From: Deltaproteobacteria bacterium
GTDB taxonomy: Bacteria > Myxococcota_C > UBA6777
Direction: 5' to 3'
DNA: 64,000 nt
NCBI GenBank assembly: GCA_006226375.1
Contig: SBHC01000017.1
Coordinates: 57,331-121,330, forward strand
This document shows positions 60,129 to 64,000 of this stretch, in pieces. The stretch's first letter is position 1. The number at the start of each line of letters is the position of its first letter. The translations under genes and the position numbers were made by a program. Below the pieces are notes generated by a model. It was not told the DNA's origin. It searched no databases and saw nothing but the letters and a program-made list of their open reading frames with translations.

Positions 60129-61496
60129 TTAGCGGATCTTGAGCGCGGCGAGGGCGAGGAGGGCGAGGATACCGGAAACAATCCAGAAGCGGACCACGAT
60201 TTTGGTTTCGGCCATGCCCCTGTGTTGGAAGGTATGGTGGATGGGAGCGCGGTAGAGTATTCGTCGACCCAAGACCTGGATGCCCAACCAATCCTGGATC
60301 ATCACTGAGAGAATCTCGGCGAGGAAGATGCCGCCCAACAAGAAGAAGAGGAACTCTTGTTTGAGCAAGACCATGAGCGTTCCAAGGGTTCCGCCGAGTG
60401 CCATGGAGCCTGTGTCGCCCATAAACACTTCTGCTGGGTAGGCGTTGAACCAAAGGAAGCCAACCAGCGCGCCCACCATCGCTCCACAATACACAGAGGC
60501 TTCTCCCGCCCCAGGTAACATCGGAAACCATAAATAGCTGGAGATAATCGCGTTGCCGAAGATGTACGCGTAGATCCCAAACACCACATACGAAAAGAGC
60601 GTGGGGACTGTGGCCAAACCGTCCAAACCATCGGCAAAGTTGACGGCGTTCGCGGCGTAGACGATGAACAAGATAATGACAATGAGATACAGCCATGACA
60701 GGTCCATGATGGGGTACTTCACGAAAGGTATGTACAGCTGACTCGGGCGGAACGGTATGTTCTCTAACGTAGACACCTGGAACCGCCAAGGCTGGTTGCA
60801 TTTGGCATGATTGCCACAAGCCGAGACACAGGTGTCGTTGTTGGTACACGACAGCCTTTTCTTGGTGCTGGGGTTTAAGCAAGCTGGCGCCTGACAGCGT
60901 CCTTCGTTGCACACCGCGCCTTTGATATGACAGGAGCGGCGCATGCAATCGGCGTCCACACGACAGGACGAACGGCAGCCGCTGGGCCATTGCGTCCGAC
61001 ATGTAGAGGGCTGCGCCGGGTGCGGTAACGGCGTGGTGCCCGAATACAAAAACATAATCCCAAAGATGAAGCCAAAGCCCATCTGGAGAAGATACTTGGC
61101 CCCTCGGGAGAGACCTCGATCGCTGTCTTGGTAGCGGATCTTATGGTAGTCGTCGATGGCACCAAGCACGGCAAACCAGACGGTGGCGAACAAGAGGTAG
61201 TAGACATACGGGCTTGAAAAGTTACCCCACAGCGCGATGGAAAAGAACAGCGAAGCAAGTATCAACAGCCCTCCCATGGTGGGAGTTCCCTTCTTGCTCT
61301 CCACTGACATCACGCTGTAGTCACGCACAACATCGCGGATCTTGCGACGGTAAAGCCAGTTGATAAGTGGGCGTCCAACAATCAAAGCAAACACAAAGGC
61401 AGTCACCATCGCCATGATCGTACGAAAGGTGATGTAGCGAGACAGTCGGGCCGCTGAGGAGTATTGGGCGAGGTAATCGCTCAGATGGTACAACAT
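60129..61496 (-). CDS. mraY: MraY (phospho-MurNAc-pentapeptide transferase) with Cys-rich loop insertion
   Basis: This 455-residue enzyme makes lipid I at the inner membrane. Family features are KKGTPTMGGLLIL, the catalytic Asp pair 115-116 (GAIDDYHKI), NAVNFADGLDGLATVP, AYPAEVFMGDTGSMALGG and APIHHTFQ. Usual MraY has about 360 residues. The extra length is a segment at residues 155-240, in a periplasmic loop, with 12 Cys between residues 166 and 233 (e.g. CRSSCRVDADCMRRSC). The pattern resembles disulfide-rich modules common in myxobacterial surface proteins. It follows murG by 9 nt; murD and ftsW are not next to it. Confidence 0.95.
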   Translation of the reverse strand: MLYHLSDYLAQYSSAARLSRYITFRTIMAMVTAFVFALIVGRPLINWLYRRKIRDVVRDYSVMSVESKKGTPTMGGLLILASLFFSIALWGNFSSPYVYYLLFATVWFAVLGAIDDYHKIRYQDSDRGLSRGAKYLLQMGFGFIFGIMFLYSGTTPLPHPAQPSTCRTQWPSGCRSSCRVDADCMRRSCHIKGAVCNEGRCQAPACLNPSTKKRLSCTNNDTCVSACGNHAKCNQPWRFQVSTLENIPFRPSQLYIPFVKYPIMDLSWLYLIVIILFIVYAANAVNFADGLDGLATVPTLFSYVVFGIYAYIFGNAIISSYLWFPMLPGAGEASVYCGAMVGALVGFLWFNAYPAEVFMGDTGSMALGGTLGTLMVLLKQEFLFFLLGGIFLAEILSVMIQDWLGIQVLGRRILYRAPIHHTFQHRGMAETKIVVRFWIVSGILALLALAALKIR

Positions 61497-61505
61497 GTAT
61501 CGTGC

Positions 61506-63515
61506 CTATGCTTTGGGTTTGTGGTTGCGAAGAGCTTGGGAGAGCTTTTGCATGTGCTCTCGGAGCGTAAAGTGTGGTGTGAAACCTGTACTCGTCAGGA
61601 GGAATTGGTCCATATCACCCTCCACCTCAGCCGCGTCCAGTTGACCCCGCTCTACCAGCTTCTGAATGCTTTGTACTATCGCGGAGCGGAGTCGCCAGTT
61701 GGGGTGTTGAAAGTCTTGCTTCATCCGATGGTACGTGGACGAGCGTGTGTCGATATGACTGAGAGATAGATACGCCTGGCTGCGGACTGTAAACGCTTTG
61801 TCTTCGGTAAGCTTGTCGAGGGCCTGGTAGAACGCTTTGTCTTCACCGATGGACTCGGCATAGTGGACCACGGCACGACCAGCCATCACGCGCACTTCGT
61901 AGTACGGATCTTCCAACGCCTCCAGAATCGCCTGACGTACACTGGCGTTCCAAAAATCCAACTGTATGAGCGATGTGACCGCGTTTCGTCGGATGAATCC
62001 GACTTGGCGGTAGTCGCCTCCCAGCCACCGGTGAAGTCGAGGGGCTGGGGTTTTGTCTTGGAGGATGTACAGGAGCAAATCAATCTTGTTGCGAAGCTGC
62101 AGCAATCCAACAAGCTTTACTCCTATGTTGCGGCTTTGCCATGCGGCGTGCGCAAGGTATCCATCTGTTCGGTAGGCAAGGTAGTCACGCTCATCCGTAG
62201 AGAGACCCTCCAGGCCATTGCGTGAGATGTGTCGAACCAACGCTCCTCCCACCATGTCCGAAAGAATTGGCCCTTCGTTGTTGTCCAGGCTCTGGGGGCG
62301 TTGAAGCGGTGGCATCTCGCCGCGAGCCAGCTGTTGGACCCGGTCTGTGATTCGTTCGGTAGCTTTGGGATCTGCGACGGTTTTTAGATTTTGTTTCAAC
62401 GTCTCGCGAAGCTCGGCATTTTGGAGCAACGCTTCCAACTCGGCGACAAGTTCGTCGCTGTCTACCTCGTCGACCAGACCGTCTTGGGTTTGGATGGTGT
62501 GTTCGTAGACCATACGAATTGCGTTCTGTTGTTCCAACTCTCTGGCGTTTCGAACTTGGTGGTCGCCGGGAAGGTTGGCCTTGGGAATGATCACACAAGG
62601 TAGGCCACAGAGCGCGAGCTCTGTGAGGGTACCAGCCCCAGCTCGACCAATCGCAATGTCGGCAGCAGCGTAGTATTGGTCGATGGGATCAAGGTACGAT
62701 TCGCTGCGGTAACGTTTCATCAGGTCAGGGTGCAACGACAAAGCCTGCAAACGTTTCTTGGTGTCGTTCTCCGCATGGTAGTTGGCGCCTTGGAAGCGTC
62801 CGTATCCATGCACCACCCACACGTTCTCGTGCTTGAGGAGTCGCGGAAGCGCAGCAACCACGGCGCGGTTGAGAGAACGAGCACCTTGGCTGCCGCCAAA
62901 CGCCAGGATGACCTTGGCATCTTCCGGCAAGCCGAGCTGTTTGCGAGCTTCTTGTCGGTCTTGCGCACCGACTTCCGTTCGGGCCGGGTAACCGAGGGCT
63001 TCGGCGTTGGGCAGATAACGGCACGTGGTTTCAAAGCTTACACCCACCCGGTCGGCGAGCCGTCCCACCAGTTGGTTTAAGCGACCCAACACCAGGTTTT
63101 GTTCGTGTACAAATGCCTTAGCTTCCGTCAGGCCCAATCGCTTGAGGATGATCCAGGCAAGCATGATGGGAGCTGAGACATAACCGCCTGTGGCGATAAT
63201 GACAGTCGGTCGAAACTTTCTCAGGATGCGAAAAGCCTGGAACAAACCCATCAAAAGGCTGATGGCAAACAGGAACAGTGCAAGGCTTGGACGCGCGCCA
63301 GGCCATCCTCGGCTGCGAACAAACACCAAGGAATATCCGCGCTTTTCTACAATCTGTTCTTCGGCCTTGCCCTTGACACCAACGTACAAAAACTCGGCGT
63401 GGTCTTCACGTCGTTTGAGTTCATCGGCGATGGCGATGGCTGGATACACATGGCCGCCTGTTCCGCCACCTGTGAGCAAATAGCGGTTGGACTCCGCTGT
63501 CATCGGTGTCTCCAT
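61506..63515 (-). CDS. murG: MurG glycosyltransferase fused to HEAT-like repeats
   Basis: The start is taken at the ATG at 63515 (AGGA upstream); an ATG at 63503 has GGAG and is almost as good. Residues 1-410 of the 669 are a full MurG: LLTGGGTGGHVYPAIAIADE, ATGGYVSAP, FVHEQN, FGGSQGARSLN and GRAGAGTLTELALCGLP. MurG adds GlcNAc to lipid I on the cytoplasmic face. The remaining 260 residues are alpha-helical HEAT-type repeats (RRNAVTSLIQLDFWNASVRQ, DPYYEVRVMAGRAVVHYAES, LSHIDTRSS, NWRLRSAIVQSIQKLVERGQ). Such a fusion is not typical of MurG. It is the first gene of the murG-mraY unit. Confidence 0.94.
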   Translation of the reverse strand: METPMTAESNRYLLTGGGTGGHVYPAIAIADELKRREDHAEFLYVGVKGKAEEQIVEKRGYSLVFVRSRGWPGARPSLALFLFAISLLMGLFQAFRILRKFRPTVIIATGGYVSAPIMLAWIILKRLGLTEAKAFVHEQNLVLGRLNQLVGRLADRVGVSFETTCRYLPNAEALGYPARTEVGAQDRQEARKQLGLPEDAKVILAFGGSQGARSLNRAVVAALPRLLKHENVWVVHGYGRFQGANYHAENDTKKRLQALSLHPDLMKRYRSESYLDPIDQYYAAADIAIGRAGAGTLTELALCGLPCVIIPKANLPGDHQVRNARELEQQNAIRMVYEHTIQTQDGLVDEVDSDELVAELEALLQNAELRETLKQNLKTVADPKATERITDRVQQLARGEMPPLQRPQSLDNNEGPILSDMVGGALVRHISRNGLEGLSTDERDYLAYRTDGYLAHAAWQSRNIGVKLVGLLQLRNKIDLLLYILQDKTPAPRLHRWLGGDYRQVGFIRRNAVTSLIQLDFWNASVRQAILEALEDPYYEVRVMAGRAVVHYAESIGEDKAFYQALDKLTEDKAFTVRSQAYLSLSHIDTRSSTYHRMKQDFQHPNWRLRSAIVQSIQKLVERGQLDAAEVEGDMDQFLLTSTGFTPHFTLREHMQKLSQALRNHKPKA

Positions 63516-63735
63516 TCGAAATCCTGGTCGTTGAGAGAGCAAAAAGGGTTGCGCGGTGGCAACGTCTATGAGGAACAACGCAGCCTTGTGACCGCTGAAT
63601 GCAACACCCAAAAGAAGCAGGCTCATCCTAGCGAATTCGCAGTCCCTACGCAAGAAAACGCGAGACCTTCCGGCTTCTCTAAATCCTATCTCTTTGTGAG
63701 GAACTGCGACGAATTCTCATCAAACACTGCATGAA

Positions 63736-63764
63736 TTGACAGTCTGTATTTGACAGGGTAGGAT
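63736..63764 (+). promoter_or_regulatory. Promoter of the histidine kinase gene
   Basis: A perfect TTGACA (63736-63741) is followed after 17 bp by TAGGAT (63759-63764). The transcript would start near 63771, about 47 nt before the ATG at 63818. Confidence 0.6.
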
Positions 63765-63817
63765 GGACACACCTTTACGTGGAGAGAATTATTGCGCGAT
63801 AGGAGTCAGTGACCCAC

Positions 63818-64000
63818 ATGTCCTATGAAAAATTGTCTTCTCCTCCTGTAAGTTTTACGATGTTGCCAAAAAGTGAAGAAGAACAAAGTACTATGGCTAG
63901 CGGAGCCGCCGTCGACGCAGAAAAAATGGCGAATCTTGGGCTGTTATTAGCCGGTCTTGCCCATGAGATTAATAATCCTGCGAGCTTTGTTCACAATAGT
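63818..64000 (+). CDS. Sensor histidine kinase (partial, N-terminal 61 residues)
   Basis: The frame is open from the ATG at 63818 to the window end. A GTG at 63809 is in frame and has AGGAG only 3 nt away, so the start is uncertain. After about 38 hydrophilic residues comes a HisKA H-box: MANLGLLLAGLAHEINNPAS, where His is the predicted phosphorylation site. There is no signal or membrane helix in the visible part, so the kinase is probably soluble or its sensor lies elsewhere. The gene runs out of the window. Confidence 0.88.
   Translation, partial: MSYEKLSSPPVSFTMLPKSEEEQSTMASGAAVDAEKMANLGLLLAGLAHEINNPASFVHNS

Noticed and set aside
59735..60142. 135-codon plus-strand frame after the transglycosylase gene
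   Set aside because: It is antisense to the small gene coupled to mraY, has no ribosome binding site and no recognisable features.

Overview
The window (about 54-56 % G+C by eye, no tRNA or rRNA gene, no insertion sequence, no CRISPR array) looks like a chromosome segment of a Gram-negative, aerobically respiring member of the Myxococcota or a related deltaproteobacterial lineage. The reasons are the long HEAT-repeat, Pro/Ser-rich and HD-GYP-like proteins, a Ser/Thr kinase with a zinc ribbon and PEGA domain, N-rich lipoprotein linkers, and an Alternative Complex III plus caa3 oxidase locus. The exact taxon is an inference.

Layout. 1-5449 (minus strand): a TatT-type TRAP transporter operon (tatT, solute receptor, dctQ, dctM) followed by an XdhC-like gene cut by the window edge. 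5721-8981: a secreted START/SRPBCC-like protein, an orphan DUF2357/PD-(D/E)XK protein and a TSUP (TauE/SafE) permease. 9610-13560: a bufferin-type RiPP operon (Cys-rich lipoprotein precursor, DUF692/MNIO maturase, DUF2063 partner), then a membrane protein and a dihaem lipoprotein cytochrome c. 13621-21547: an island of large signalling or scaffold proteins (HEAT repeats, two degenerate HD-GYP domains and a related module). 21594-31588 (minus strand): a WD40-like propeller, an NTF2-VOC fusion, a small membrane protein, a GH30 glycosidase, a secreted TldD/PmbA-like protein without its metal motif, a Cys-containing cytoplasmic protein and a divergent haem-copper-oxidase-like membrane protein. 31836-39351: a Ser/Thr kinase coupled to a 1108-residue scaffold, a YbdK-type carboxylate-amine ligase and a MORN/YwqK repeat protein.

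39472-57396 is the respiratory locus: a Cys-rich membrane protein, ctaB and a SCO protein, then (behind a recognisable promoter) actABCDEF, a small membrane protein, a second SCO protein and coxB-coxA-coxC-coxD/cytochrome c. Together these encode a quinol:cytochrome c oxidoreductase (ACIII), an A2-type caa3 oxidase, and its haem O and CuA assembly factors. Several subunits carry unusual additions: a His/Lys-rich insert in ActA, an S4-like domain inside the CuA domain of CoxB, and a second cytochrome c domain that can be joined to subunit IV only by a -1 frameshift at an A8 tract.

57761-63515: an MltD-like lipoprotein with LysM domains, then on the minus strand murG (fused to HEAT repeats), mraY (with a 12-Cys periplasmic insertion) and a small coupled gene interrupted by an in-frame UGA. 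The window ends in the N-terminus of a histidine kinase at 63818.

The strongest candidates for undescribed biology are the S4-in-CoxB insertion, the frameshift-joined dihaem subunit IV, the lipoprotein bufferin operon, and the MraY/MurG domain additions.
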